A DNA stretch of 64,000 nt, taken from the NCBI GenBank assembly GCA_965226545.1, contig OZ245364.1:2232001-2296000 (forward strand), in the 5' to 3' direction. Of the stretch, positions 1-7,828 are shown piece by piece (position 1 is the stretch's first letter; every line of letters starts with the position of its first letter). The position numbers and the translations under genes are program-made. Under the pieces are notes generated by a model, which was given only the letters and a program-made list of their open reading frames with translations, ran no database searches and had not been told where the DNA came from. This DNA comes from JAHRAW01 sp965226545 (GTDB taxonomy: Bacteria > Pseudomonadota > Gammaproteobacteria > Arenicellales > Poriferihabitantaceae).

Positions 1-257
1 TGGAAAATCGCCCGAGCAAACGACCGCAGATGGCCGATTTGCGCGAATCCGGCGCGATTGAACAGGACGCCGATGTGATTTTTTTCATCTATCGCGATGA
101 AGTGTATAACCAAGACAGCGACGACCTCGGCGTCGCCGAAATCATCATCGGCAAACAACGCAACGGCCCAATCGGCACAACCAAATTAACCTTCCTCGGG
201 CAATTCACCCGCTTCGAAGATTATCAAGCGCCAACCGATTCGCCGTATCCGACTTAA
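1..257 (+). CDS. dnaB: Replicative DNA helicase DnaB, C-terminal end (partial)
   Basis: This is the last 84 codons of the replicative helicase that unwinds DNA ahead of the fork as a homohexamer; the 5' part lies outside the window. The open frame runs from base 3 without a start. Visible signatures are the RPxxxDLRESGxIEQDAD segment of the RecA-like motor, the FIYRDEVY segment, and the I-I-x-GKQRNGPxGT motif that ends DnaB proteins, followed by the usual F-x-x-x-FxRF and a short tail to TAA. The next gene downstream is alr, the common gammaproteobacterial order. Only the extreme C-terminus is seen, but the match to the family is unmistakable. Confidence 0.95.
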   Translation, partial: ENRPSKRPQMADLRESGAIEQDADVIFFIYRDEVYNQDSDDLGVAEIIIGKQRNGPIGTTKLTFLGQFTRFEDYQAPTDSPYPT

Positions 258-473
258 GCGGTTGGGTTTACTTTAACTTCGCGGTTGCCGTTTTGATTGA
301 TTTTTATTTTTAGTTTACTTTACAGTTTACTTTTATAGTTTACTTTTATTTTATTTTTTTAGTTAACATTAACTTGATTCACTTTAAGTTGATAACTTGT
401 TAACTTATTAACGCATTAACTTCTTAACCCACCCGCATTACCCCATCGCTTATTTAACTTGAGCCAATCAACC
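258..473. repeat. AT-rich degenerate repeat between dnaB and alr
   Basis: The spacer is much richer in A+T than the flanking genes and is built from variations of the words TTTACTTT, GTTAAC and TTAACTT. The same vocabulary recurs in many spacers of this window. I see no hairpin followed by a T-run and no clear promoter hexamers. Confidence 0.6.
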
Positions 474-1685
474 ATGCCCCCCGATTGGCGTGCGCGCGCC
501 TTGATTGACATTGGCGCATTGCGGCGCAATCTTGATGCGGTGCGCGAGAAAGCGGCCGGGTGTGCGGTGATGGCGGTGCTCAAAGCCGATGCATACGGAC
601 ACGGCATCGATGCGGTGTGTCGCGCGGTGCGCGGGCGAGTCGATGCCATCGCCGTGGCGACGATGGATGAAGCGTTGGCGTGTCGGGCGATTTGTGATGA
701 ACTGCATATCTGCGTGTTGTCGCCCGGCATCGAGCGCGATTGGTTGGCGTTGTGCGCACGGATGCGATTGACGCCGGTGCTGCACGATTTTGCGCAATTG
801 CAGGCGGCGCAACAGTATGCAGGCGCGGCGTTGGAGGTGTGGCTGAAAGTGGACAGCGGAATGAATCGACTCGGCATCGCCTTCGATGACGCACAAACCG
901 CATTCACCCAACTGGCGCGCAATGCGCAAATTAACATTGTCGGCGTGATGTCGCATCTGGCAAATGCGGAAGTGCGTAATGTTAATGCAACTGTCGATGC
1001 AACCGGCGCTGTCGTCGGCAATGCAATCAACGATGAAACTTGCAATGTAACTTGTGATGCAATCGACGATGCAACCGACGATGTAACTTACGATGTCACC
1101 AACGACATAACGCGCATACAAACCGAACGGTTTTTGCACAGCACCGCGCACTGCAATCGCCCGCGCAGTTTAGCCAACTCGGCGGCGGTGTGCGCGCATC
1201 CGTCAACGCATTTGGATTGGGTGCGTCCGGGGTTGATGTTATACGGCGCATCGCCGTTTGCGGATGTCGATGCGCGCGCCTTGGGATTGTCGGCGGTGAT
1301 GAAATTGCAGACGCGATTATTGGCGGTCAAACAAATTGCGCGCGGCGCGCGGGTTGGCTATGGCGGCGCGTTTGTTGCGCGCAAGGCAATGCGAATTGGC
1401 GTCGCCGGGCTGGGCTATGCCGACGGCTATCCGCGCCTGCCGGGCGTCGATGCATTCACCTTGGTGCGCGGCAAACGCGCGCCGATTGTCGGGCGGGTAT
1501 CGATGGATATGATGACGTTGGATGTATCGAAGTGCGGCGCCGTCGAAGTCGGCGATGTGGTCGATGTGTGGGGCGATGATGCAACCCTCAACGTTGAACA
1601 AGTCGCCGCCGCCGGCGGAATGATTGCGCATGAGTTGCTGTGCCGAGTCGGCGCGCGAGTCGGGCGGGTGTATTTGGATTCGTGA
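474..1685 (+). CDS. alr: Alanine racemase, with in-frame low-complexity insertion
   Basis: PLP-dependent interconversion of L- and D-alanine, supplying D-Ala for peptidoglycan in the cytoplasm. The first ATG at 474 starts right before the conserved RARALIDIGALRRNL segment; a TTG at 459 would add five residues. The PLP lysine is in AVLKADAYGHG (K37), the opposite-face catalytic tyrosine in VGYGGAF (Y296), and the fold motifs SGMNRLGI, SLANSAA, LDWVRPGLMLYG and GRVSMDMM are all present. With 403 residues it is longer than the usual 350-370 because about 46 residues rich in D, N, T and V are inserted after VMSHLANA (residues about 167-212). Following dnaB is the usual context. The enzyme core looks intact, so I expect it to be functional. 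Confidence 0.95.
   Translation: MPPDWRARALIDIGALRRNLDAVREKAAGCAVMAVLKADAYGHGIDAVCRAVRGRVDAIAVATMDEALACRAICDELHICVLSPGIERDWLALCARMRLTPVLHDFAQLQAAQQYAGAALEVWLKVDSGMNRLGIAFDDAQTAFTQLARNAQINIVGVMSHLANAEVRNVNATVDATGAVVGNAINDETCNVTCDAIDDATDDVTYDVTNDITRIQTERFLHSTAHCNRPRSLANSAAVCAHPSTHLDWVRPGLMLYGASPFADVDARALGLSAVMKLQTRLLAVKQIARGARVGYGGAFVARKAMRIGVAGLGYADGYPRLPGVDAFTLVRGKRAPIVGRVSMDMMTLDVSKCGAVEVGDVVDVWGDDATLNVEQVAAAGGMIAHELLCRVGARVGRVYLDS
972..1110 (+). repeat. 12-bp degenerate repeat inserted in alr
   Basis: The insertion is made of short related units. Four consecutive 12-mers are clear at 1056-1103: GATGCAATCGAC, GATGCAACCGAC, GATGTAACTTAC, GATGTCACCAAC. They are in frame and encode D-A/V-x-D/N-like tetrapeptides. 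In ordinary alanine racemases the flanking elements (SHLANA and the TERF helix) are separated by only a few residues, so the block is an expansion rather than a domain. Confidence 0.75.
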
Positions 1686-2096
1686 ACTTGGTTGCGGGTG
1701 ACGTTGTTGTTAACGTTAACGGTCAATTGTCGTGCATACTGATTCGCATCAAATGATTTAAACCCGGAAATCTGTAATTTAATCAGCCGCATAAAGCCAA
1801 AGGCGCCAAAATTTTTGTGAAATATAAACGTCGCGCACGACGCAAAATAATCGCGTGTTGTAGCACCGCTTAATGAAAACACATAATCCCAAATATTAAT
1901 GGGTAAGCAAAACTAAATCGAAAACCTCGCCCAATTCCAACCCCCCGCACGCAAGCGGCGGTTACTTTGGTGAGATGATGGGGTTCGCTACAACCAAACT
2001 TTGCGGTAGCCATCGACATTACCGGGAAAATGTGCTAATACTGTCTGTAAGCGCATTGTCGCCCTGGATTAAACTTTTAACTCGAGGAAAATACTC
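1686..2096. other. Intergenic region, no gene recognised
   Basis: I see no convincing coding sequence. The first 40 bases contain GTTAACGTTAAC-type words. The rest is not simple repeat and has no tRNA or obvious hairpin. The last bases carry the ribosome-binding site (CGAGGAAAA, 2083-2091) of the next gene, so a promoter probably lies within about 100 bases upstream, though no clear -35/-10 pair stands out. Confidence 0.5.
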
Positions 2097-2519
2097 ATGC
2101 CTGATTCTGAATGTTATCCCTACAAAGATAGTTGGCCTATTGAAGGTTTCACCATGGCTGAAAACCAATTTGTTCAATTCCGAATTAGGGGGCCGATAGT
2201 ACAAGCGCGCCCACCGCAAAAGGATTACCCACCTGACCAAAAAGGGTTTTCTACCCGACAGTCAGACTTCACTTATACGTGGCATGAAATACATGTCTCG
2301 TTTAACCTGGGTGCCCCTGCCGGAAATCCGTATGCCAACCCCGATGGTAAATATGCGGAAGTGTATGCAAAGTCGACGCGAAAACTTAAGCCAAAAGGCA
2401 GTTCGCAATGCATAGCACGGTTTCAAACGCGTGAAGAAGCCGAAATTTTTATGCACAAAATGCATCAAAGCCGCGACAAATCCCACAAATCGTTTTTTAA
2501 CGATGTTGTGAAAGATTAG
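2097..2519 (+). CDS. Hypothetical protein, 140 aa
   Basis: I do not recognise this family. The start ATG is well supported by GAGGA about 9 bases upstream; a second in-frame ATG (2154) lacks such a site. The protein is soluble-looking, with no signal peptide or membrane segment, and is rich in aromatic and basic residues. A first half with FVQFRIRGP and TYTWHEIHVSF looks like beta strands; the second half (RFQTREEAEIFMHKMHQSR) looks like a helix. Codon use is less GC-rich than in the neighbours, hinting at a different origin. It stands alone on its strand and is followed by a strong hairpin. Confidence 0.7.
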   Translation: MPDSECYPYKDSWPIEGFTMAENQFVQFRIRGPIVQARPPQKDYPPDQKGFSTRQSDFTYTWHEIHVSFNLGAPAGNPYANPDGKYAEVYAKSTRKLKPKGSSQCIARFQTREEAEIFMHKMHQSRDKSHKSFFNDVVKD

Positions 2520-2534
2520 CGCGGCATTGTCGTT

Positions 2535-2563
2535 GGAAAGGCGGGCATTCGCCCGCCCTTTCC
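2535..2563. terminator. GC-rich hairpin between convergent genes
   Basis: GGAAAGGCGGGC and GCCCGCCCTTTCC form a near-perfect stem (one unpaired C) around a very short loop. It lies just after the stop of the plus-strand hypothetical gene and just after the end of the minus-strand glycosyltransferase gene, so it may terminate both. There is no long T-run on either side. Confidence 0.65.
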
Positions 2564-2604
2564 GGATAAGTTGTCGCACACATGGCTGCAACAACTGAAC
2601 AACC

Positions 2605-3609
2605 TCACCTCGGCAATTGTCCGGAATCTTGGAAATATTTTTGCAATACGCGATGGATGATTAACGCTTCGCGGTCGGGGTGTTGGAATTGGGCGACGTG
2701 TTGTTGGGCGTTGGCGATGATGGCGAGGGCTTCGTCGGTGTGGGTGGTGTAGTGGCGAATTTTTTCCTCCAAGTCGGCGCAGTCGGCGGCGAGCGGGACA
2801 TAGTGCACGCCGGGTTGTAACCGCCCTTCCATAAACCAAGTTTCGCAAGTCGGCGTCGGCATAAAGCACAATGAATTGGACGACATAATCCATTTGGTGT
2901 TGGTCGCGACATCGCGCCCTTCTATGCTGATGATGAATTTATGCATCAGTTGCGCCGACAACGACATATAGGCGTTGTTTAATTTCGCGGCGGCGTTTTT
3001 GCGCGCGATGGCGCGGATGTCGCACAACGGATGCGATTGCCAATCCTGCAACAAACGCCGGCGGGTTTCATTGGTGCGGCTGTTGCCGCGCCACACCGCG
3101 ATGTTTTTCTTGGCGGTAAACGGCAATGGGTCGCGCACGAAATTAAAGTGGCGACCGCTGTCGAGTTTAAGCAGTATTGCGTTCGCGTTGCGCTCGACCA
3201 GCGGACGGCATTTGATGACGCTTGGATGCGGCGGCACGATGCTTTTGTCGCCGAAGATGCCGTCCACTTTTAACTGCGGCGAAAAACCGCGCGTTGCATT
3301 GCACATGTCAACGATATACGCGCTTGCGCATTGATAATGATATTCGCCGAGCGCGTGCGGGTTGTTGACCGTGAACTCATGCGCGATGCGATTGTAATAA
3401 CCGACGCGGTCGGCGAGATAATCGGCATCGAAACGATGCGCGGAATCTTCCAGCCGCCGCGCATGCGCGATGTACGCATTGCGCAACGCCCAACCGCGCA
3501 CGCGCGCGCCCACATAACCGCCGTAAAACGGAATTTTTTTGCAGCGGTCTTTTAAATCAAGCGCGAATAATTGCCGACGCTGCGCATGCGTGATGTTCAC
3601 GTAGCACAC
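2605..3609 (-). CDS. Glycosyltransferase family 90 (CAP10/LPS-modifying type)
   Basis: Probably transfers a sugar onto a surface glycan (capsule or LPS); the actual substrate cannot be read from sequence. Signatures of the CAP10/GT90 fold are the IAVWRGNSRTNETRRRLL segment (residues about 168-186), and the C-terminal EGRDVATNTKWIMSSNS...CETWFMEGRLQPGVHYVPL block (residues about 230-274), which is the donor-binding part of this family. No signal peptide. The start is a GTG at 3609, three bases after the aprA stop; a second GTG lies three codons inside, and no ATG is available near the N-terminus. The gene is thus apparently the last member of the apr transcription unit, an odd partner for sulfur oxidation. 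Confidence 0.8.
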   Translation of the reverse strand: MCYVNITHAQRRQLFALDLKDRCKKIPFYGGYVGARVRGWALRNAYIAHARRLEDSAHRFDADYLADRVGYYNRIAHEFTVNNPHALGEYHYQCASAYIVDMCNATRGFSPQLKVDGIFGDKSIVPPHPSVIKCRPLVERNANAILLKLDSGRHFNFVRDPLPFTAKKNIAVWRGNSRTNETRRRLLQDWQSHPLCDIRAIARKNAAAKLNNAYMSLSAQLMHKFIISIEGRDVATNTKWIMSSNSLCFMPTPTCETWFMEGRLQPGVHYVPLAADCADLEEKIRHYTTHTDEALAIIANAQQHVAQFQHPDREALIIHRVLQKYFQDSGQLPR

Positions 3610-3612
3610 CCA

Positions 3613-5571
3613 TTAAACTTCCGCGCCGGCGTGGGCAATGCCGGTTGGCTCTTTTTCGCCGGTCGCGATAAGCGGTTGCCACTTGACCTTTTTCATTTCC
3701 CATTCGCCGGTTTCGCGGTCATAGCGCGAGTTGACGAAACATTTCCATTGGTCATCGTTGATTTCCTTAAAATCGGCGCGGTAGTAATAGCCCGGATAGC
3801 GCGACTCTTGACGGAATTGGATGTGCTTCATGTGCGCTTCGGCGGCGATGATGCGGTGATAGTTTTCCCAGGCGCGCAGCAATTCATGCAGGTCTTTGGC
3901 GCGCATTTTTAAGGAATCCTCTTTGAGCATTTGCATCTTGCGCTCGGCGACTTCGAGCATCGCCGCATTGGTTTGATAAAAGGTGGAAGTGCCGGCGACG
4001 TATTCGTCCATGATTTTCTGCAGACGAAACTGCAACATCTTCGGCGTGATGTAATGCGGGTTGATGTCGATCGCCGTGGTGTAATCCTTGTGCTCGAGAA
4101 AGGTGCGCACCGGGCGATAAATTTCCTCGACCAATTGTTCGCCGCTGCGCGCCAACTCGGGTTTTAAGTCGGGGTTGTCGAGACAATACTGCACCATGCT
4201 CTTGGCCGCGATGCGTCCTTCGGTGAATGAGCCGGAGGAGAATTTATGCCCGGAGGCGCCGACGCCGTCGCCGGCGGTGAACAGCCCTTTGACGGTGGTC
4301 ATGCGGTTATAGCCCCAATGATAATGCTCGGGCACGCCGGGCAAATCATCAGGCCCGGAGCACCACAGCCCGGCGCAACCGGCGTGCGAGCCGAGCAGAT
4401 ACGGTTCGGTCGGCATCAATTCGGACATTTGTTTATCCGGCTCGATGTTTTCGCCGGCCCATACGCCGCATTGACCGATGGTCATATCGAGAAAATCCTC
4501 CCACGCTTCGGCTTCGAGGTGTTTGATTTCCTTCGGCGTCATGGTCTCGGCGAGTTTTGCCATTGCGCTTGGCGTATCCATAAAAATCGGGCCGCGCCCT
4601 TCCTTCATTTCAATCATCATTAAATGATTGCGCAAACAGGTGCCCATCGCATGCCCGACCGCATAGCGGTCATAGCCGTAATCGGCGAGTTGCGAATAGT
4701 TTTTTTCCTGATAATCTTCGCCCATCGCGTTCATCGCCTTGGCTTTGAACAACAAAAACCACGCGCCGACCGGACCGTAGCCGTCTTTGAATCGCGCCGG
4801 CACGAAACGGTTTTCCATCAACGTCAACTCGGCGCCGCATTCGGCCGCCATCGCATAGGTCGAGCCGGCGTTCCACACAGGATACCAGGCGCGCCCGGTG
4901 CCTTCGCCAACCGAACGCGGACGAAACACATTGACCGCGCCGCCGCAAGCCAGCAGGCAGGTTTTGAATTTATAGATGTGGATTTTGTTGTCGCGCACCG
5001 AAAATCCGGCCGCGCCGGCGACGCGCGACGGGTCGTTGGCGTCGGCAATCAAGCGCACGATGAACACGCGCTCGCGAATGTTTTCCGCGCCGAGCGCTTT
5101 TTTGGCGGCTTCGGCGACAATCCATTTATAGGACTCGCCGTTGATCATAATTTGCCAACGCCCGGAACGCACCGGCTTGCCGCCGTCGCGCAGTTTTTTG
5201 CCTTCGTCGCCTTTTTGTTTCCAAATCGGCAGCCCCCAATCTTCGAAGTTGTGCACCGAATCGTCGACATGCCGTCCGACGTCATACACCAAATCTTCGC
5301 GGGTGATGCCCATTAAATCGCCGCGCACATAGCGCACATAATCGGCCGGGTCGTTCTCGCCCATGTAGGTGTTAATCGCCGACAACCCCTGCGCAACCGC
5401 GCCGGAGCGATCCATCGCCGCTTTGTCGATGAGTTTGATGTTGAGCCCGCTGCCTTCGGCCCATTTCATAATCTCAAACGCAGCGCCGCAACACGCCATG
5501 CCGCCGCCGATTAAAAGAATGTCAACTTCTTCTTCGACGACTTCGGGTTGTGCAAAACTTGCTTCGGTCAT
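3613..5571 (-). CDS. aprA: Adenylylsulfate (APS) reductase, alpha subunit
   Basis: Flavoprotein that interconverts sulfite + AMP and APS; in sulfur oxidisers it runs in the oxidative direction. The ATG at 5571 begins MTEASFAQPEVVEEEVD, immediately before the FAD-binding IGGGMACCGAAFE (residues 21-33); upstream in-frame ATGs would add 33 residues that instead overlap a small membrane-protein gene. Typical family blocks follow: GENDPADYVRYVRGDLMG, SGRWQIMINGESYKW, ACGGAVNVFRPRS, GSHAGCAGLWCSGP, AGDGVGASGHKFSSGSFTEGR. Its 652 residues fit the family. It forms a heterodimer with AprB, encoded 540 bp upstream on the same strand with three small membrane-protein genes between. Confidence 0.97.
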   Translation of the reverse strand: MTEASFAQPEVVEEEVDILLIGGGMACCGAAFEIMKWAEGSGLNIKLIDKAAMDRSGAVAQGLSAINTYMGENDPADYVRYVRGDLMGITREDLVYDVGRHVDDSVHNFEDWGLPIWKQKGDEGKKLRDGGKPVRSGRWQIMINGESYKWIVAEAAKKALGAENIRERVFIVRLIADANDPSRVAGAAGFSVRDNKIHIYKFKTCLLACGGAVNVFRPRSVGEGTGRAWYPVWNAGSTYAMAAECGAELTLMENRFVPARFKDGYGPVGAWFLLFKAKAMNAMGEDYQEKNYSQLADYGYDRYAVGHAMGTCLRNHLMMIEMKEGRGPIFMDTPSAMAKLAETMTPKEIKHLEAEAWEDFLDMTIGQCGVWAGENIEPDKQMSELMPTEPYLLGSHAGCAGLWCSGPDDLPGVPEHYHWGYNRMTTVKGLFTAGDGVGASGHKFSSGSFTEGRIAAKSMVQYCLDNPDLKPELARSGEQLVEEIYRPVRTFLEHKDYTTAIDINPHYITPKMLQFRLQKIMDEYVAGTSTFYQTNAAMLEVAERKMQMLKEDSLKMRAKDLHELLRAWENYHRIIAAEAHMKHIQFRQESRYPGYYYRADFKEINDDQWKCFVNSRYDRETGEWEMKKVKWQPLIATGEKEPTGIAHAGAEV

Positions 5572-5611
5572 GATGATTTCTCGGGTGGTAAATTGTTGGA
5601 AAACGAAAACG

Positions 5612-5749
5612 CTATTTGTCGTCTTTGGCGTCTTTCCCTTTTGCATCTTCGGGAGAGATAAACCACTCATCGCGCCAGCCGCTCAGATAAATAATCTGAA
5701 GCAATGCCAACGGCACGACAACAATTAATGCAACATAGACTTCAGCCAT
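5612..5749 (-). CDS. Mini membrane protein of apr locus, 45 aa, GWRDEWF motif
   Basis: A short frame with a strong ribosome-binding site: CGGAGG sits five bases before the ATG, and the upstream small gene ends two bases before it, suggesting translational coupling. The product has one hydrophobic helix (residues about 4-22), then YLSGWRDEWF (21-30) and a charged Lys/Asp tail. The 62-residue protein encoded next to aprB shares the YLxGWRDEWFxSxE pattern, so the two are paralogues. Position between aprB and aprA suggests a membrane partner of APS reductase; this is inference. I cannot name a family. Confidence 0.8.
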   Translation of the reverse strand: MAEVYVALIVVVPLALLQIIYLSGWRDEWFISPEDAKGKDAKDDK

Positions 5750-5751
5750 AA

Positions 5752-5916
5752 TTACCTCCGTAAGATTGCGAGATAAATCGCAAAAACACCAATGCCACCG
5801 AGAAACAATCCCGACAACACGCCCCCGGCAAAAATGCCTTTCACCAACCCGCCGATAAAAGCCGCCACGCCAATCTGACCAAGTATAACTTGCAGGGCGC
5901 GATAATCAACATTCAT
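5752..5916 (-). CDS. Small hydrophobic protein of apr locus, 54 aa
   Basis: The ATG at 5916 is preceded by AAGGTG at a good distance. The product is highly hydrophobic and glycine-rich, with two likely membrane helices (residues about 9-29 and 31-51) joined by a short turn containing K26-G, and ends ILRR. Its last codons overlap the ribosome-binding site of the next small gene. It lies 36 bp after the 62-residue gene. I do not recognise the family; the constant company of aprB and aprA suggests a membrane subunit for electron transfer or anchoring of APS reductase. Confidence 0.75.
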   Translation of the reverse strand: MNVDYRALQVILGQIGVAAFIGGLVKGIFAGGVLSGLFLGGIGVFAIYLAILRR

Positions 5917-5952
5917 GTTTGTCACCTTACGGCGTTTAATGTCGCGCGCGCG

Positions 5953-6141
5953 TTACTTCTCTTCGTCCTTTTTGTTTTCGGACGAGGTAAACCATTCATC
6001 GCGCCAGCCGGCCAAGTAGACGATAGAAAGCAATATCAACGGCGAGATAATTAACAAAGCAACCAACGCCGCGGTTACCGGATCGCCCGATTCGCCGCCG
6101 CTGTTGCGACCGAGGTGATAACCCACGACATAATATTGCAT
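5953..6141 (-). CDS. Mini membrane protein of apr locus, 62 aa, GWRDEWF motif
   Basis: Begins five bases after the aprB stop. The product has a polar N-terminus (QYYVVGYHLGRNSGGESGD), a single membrane helix (residues about 22-43), then YLAGWRDEWF (42-51) and a Lys/Glu-rich tail. The YLxGWRDEWF signature is shared with the 45-residue protein two genes downstream. No cofactor ligands (no Cys, one His) are visible, so it is more likely an anchor or assembly factor than an electron carrier. The usual anchor in sulfur oxidisers, AprM, was not recognised here. Confidence 0.85.
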   Translation of the reverse strand: MQYYVVGYHLGRNSGGESGDPVTAALVALLIISPLILLSIVYLAGWRDEWFTSSENKKDEEK

Positions 6142-6146
6142 CGTGC

Positions 6147-6611
6147 TTACGCCCCAACAAACTGTTTCATATCACAATCATGAATGTCGTCCGTAAACAA
6201 CTTCGCATGATTGGTCAGGTCTTTGCGGTCGGCGTCGGGTTTGCCGCCGAACGGGTCGGCTGAGCCTTCGGGCGTGGTGCGAATCGGGAATTTGAAACGC
6301 TTCATCGTGCCGTTGCGGAATTGAATCGTCCACATAATCGACTCGCTGCCGCGCAACGGCTGCACTTTTGCGCCCAGCGGCACGACATCGGCGTAATGCC
6401 GGCATTCAATCGCCTGTTGCGGGCAGATTTTTACGCAGGAATAACATTCCCAGCATTGCTCGGGCTCTTGGTTGTACGCCTTCATCGCATGTCCGGTGTC
6501 GGCGCCGTCGTGGTCGAGTTTCATCAAGTCGTGCGGGCAGATGTACACGCACGCGGTTTTGTCTTGACCTTTACAGCCGTCGCATTTGTCGGTACGCACA
6601 TAAGTCGGCAT
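6147..6611 (-). CDS. aprB: Adenylylsulfate (APS) reductase, beta subunit
   Basis: Iron-sulfur subunit that passes electrons between AprA's FAD and the membrane acceptor. Two [4Fe-4S] sites are visible: Cys10, 13, 21, 25 (CDGCKGQDKTACVYICP) and Cys53, 56, 59, 63 (CWECYSCVKICP). The C-terminal half, from VVPLGAKVQPLRGSESI to the KLFTDDIHDCDMKQF end, is the tail that wraps around AprA in this family. Length 154 fits. A good ribosome-binding site (CCGGAG) lies seven bases before the ATG. It is the first gene of a unit aprB, three mini-proteins, aprA, GT90. Confidence 0.97.
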   Translation of the reverse strand: MPTYVRTDKCDGCKGQDKTACVYICPHDLMKLDHDGADTGHAMKAYNQEPEQCWECYSCVKICPQQAIECRHYADVVPLGAKVQPLRGSESIMWTIQFRNGTMKRFKFPIRTTPEGSADPFGGKPDADRKDLTNHAKLFTDDIHDCDMKQFVGA

Positions 6612-6702
6612 GATTAATCTCCGGTGTGGGGTGAATGTAATGTAAGGATGCGTTGGTTAAGTATTAATTAACTTAATTAAACTTAACCTTAACATCAAGT
6701 TA

Positions 6703-6720
6703 AAGCGAATCGATTCGCTT
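6703..6720. promoter_or_regulatory. 18-bp perfect palindrome upstream of aprB
   Basis: AAGCGAATCGATTCGCTT reads the same on both strands. It lies about 90 bases upstream of the aprB start and about 60 bases downstream of the lgt stop, inside an otherwise AT-rich spacer of TTAACTTAA words. It could be an operator for the apr unit or the stem (7 bp, TCGA loop) of a weak terminator for lgt; no T-run supports the latter. Confidence 0.35.
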
Positions 6721-6780
6721 AACTTATCCGCACTGCGCCTTAAATGCAATACAAATTGCGCGCGCGCGCATAAAATCTAT

Positions 6781-7560
6781 TTATCCGTCCATGGCGACAT
6801 TCGCGCGTCGCCGCCATAAAAACGCGCCGAATACAATCATCGGCAGGCTCAGCCATTGCCCCATGCTTAGCCCAAGCGCGATGGCGCCGAGGTGGGCGTC
6901 CGGTTCGCGGAACAATTCGGCGATAAATCGCGCCACGCCATAGCCGAGCAAAAACACCCCGCTGACCCGCCCGGCGGCGCGCGGGCGCGATGAATACAGC
7001 CAGACAATCACAAACAACAACACGCCTTCGCCGGCGAATTCATATAATTGCGACGGATGACGCGCGGGCGGTGCGCGCGGAAACCACACCGCCCACGGCA
7101 CATCGGTCACCCGCCCCCATAATTCCTGATTAATAAAGTTGCCGAGCCGACCAAACCCCAAGCCGGGCGCAACCAACGGCGCCAAAAAATCGCTGACCGC
7201 AAAAAAGCCGCGCCGGGTTTTGCGCGCATACCAAAAAATCGCCGCGACCACGCCGAGCAATCCGCCGTGAAACGACATGCCGCCATCCCATATCGCCAAC
7301 GCATCGAGCGGGTTGGCGAGATACGCGGCCGGGTTGTACAACAACACATACCCAAGCCGCCCGCCGAGTATCACGCCCAAGGCGATGTAATAGGTTAAAT
7401 CCAACATCTCGGATGCGCGCCAATCGTTTGCGCCTTTGGCGCGCACCACGCCCAACCAACCGCCCAACGCAAAGCCGAACAAATACATCAAGCCATACCA
7501 ATGCACCTGCACCACGCCGAACGACACGGCGATGGGATTGAAATCGGGGTGTACAATCAT
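6781..7560 (-). CDS. lgt: Prolipoprotein diacylglyceryl transferase
   Basis: Inner-membrane enzyme that moves a diacylglyceryl group from phosphatidylglycerol to the lipobox cysteine of prolipoproteins. Seven hydrophobic segments are apparent over 259 residues. The family signature GFGRLGNFINQELWG lies at residues 135-149, including the essential arginine, and HWYGLMY (20-26) and GGMSFHGG (93-100) are the other conserved loops. The ATG at 7560 begins MIVHPDFNPIAV, the expected N-terminus. It stands alone between the apr unit and the divergent DUF255 gene. Confidence 0.95.
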   Translation of the reverse strand: MIVHPDFNPIAVSFGVVQVHWYGLMYLFGFALGGWLGVVRAKGANDWRASEMLDLTYYIALGVILGGRLGYVLLYNPAAYLANPLDALAIWDGGMSFHGGLLGVVAAIFWYARKTRRGFFAVSDFLAPLVAPGLGFGRLGNFINQELWGRVTDVPWAVWFPRAPPARHPSQLYEFAGEGVLLFVIVWLYSSRPRAAGRVSGVFLLGYGVARFIAELFREPDAHLGAIALGLSMGQWLSLPMIVFGAFLWRRRANVAMDG

Positions 7561-7828
7561 TGTGCAGTGCGGCGTCGAAGGGTTGCTGTTTTATGGTTGA
7601 TGATGTTAATGAGTGGCGTCGTTAATTATTAACGCTTACCGCCAATTGATGTTTACTTTTGTTTACTTTTATTAACGTTGTTGGTTAATGTTGTTAGTTA
7701 ATATTGATGGCCACTGTCGGTGTTACTGTCGCCGCTTGTTGTAACATTGCGCATCCAACAACCGCAACCCATTCCAACCGCCCCTTAACCGCGCCGAACA
7801 TTTCGAAGACGCGCGCATTATCGCACAA
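7561..7828. other. Divergent spacer with simple repeats
   Basis: This is the spacer between two divergent genes. It contains repeated GTTTACTTTT and GTTGGTTAATGTTGTTAGTTAAT words in its middle part and a more GC-rich 100 bases before the plus-strand start. Both promoters should lie here, but I cannot place them with confidence. Confidence 0.4.

Noticed and set aside
468..1151. 227-codon open frame antisense to alr
   Set aside because: Composition follows the alr codons in mirror; the plus-strand frame has all alanine racemase motifs. Long antisense frames are expected in this GC-rich coding DNA.
1975..2199. 74-codon plus-strand frame upstream of the orphan gene
   Set aside because: It overlaps the well-supported start and coding region at 2097 in another frame and has no own ribosome-binding site.
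4624..5316. 230-codon open frame antisense to aprA
   Set aside because: No family-like motifs and no start context; aprA on the other strand is certain.
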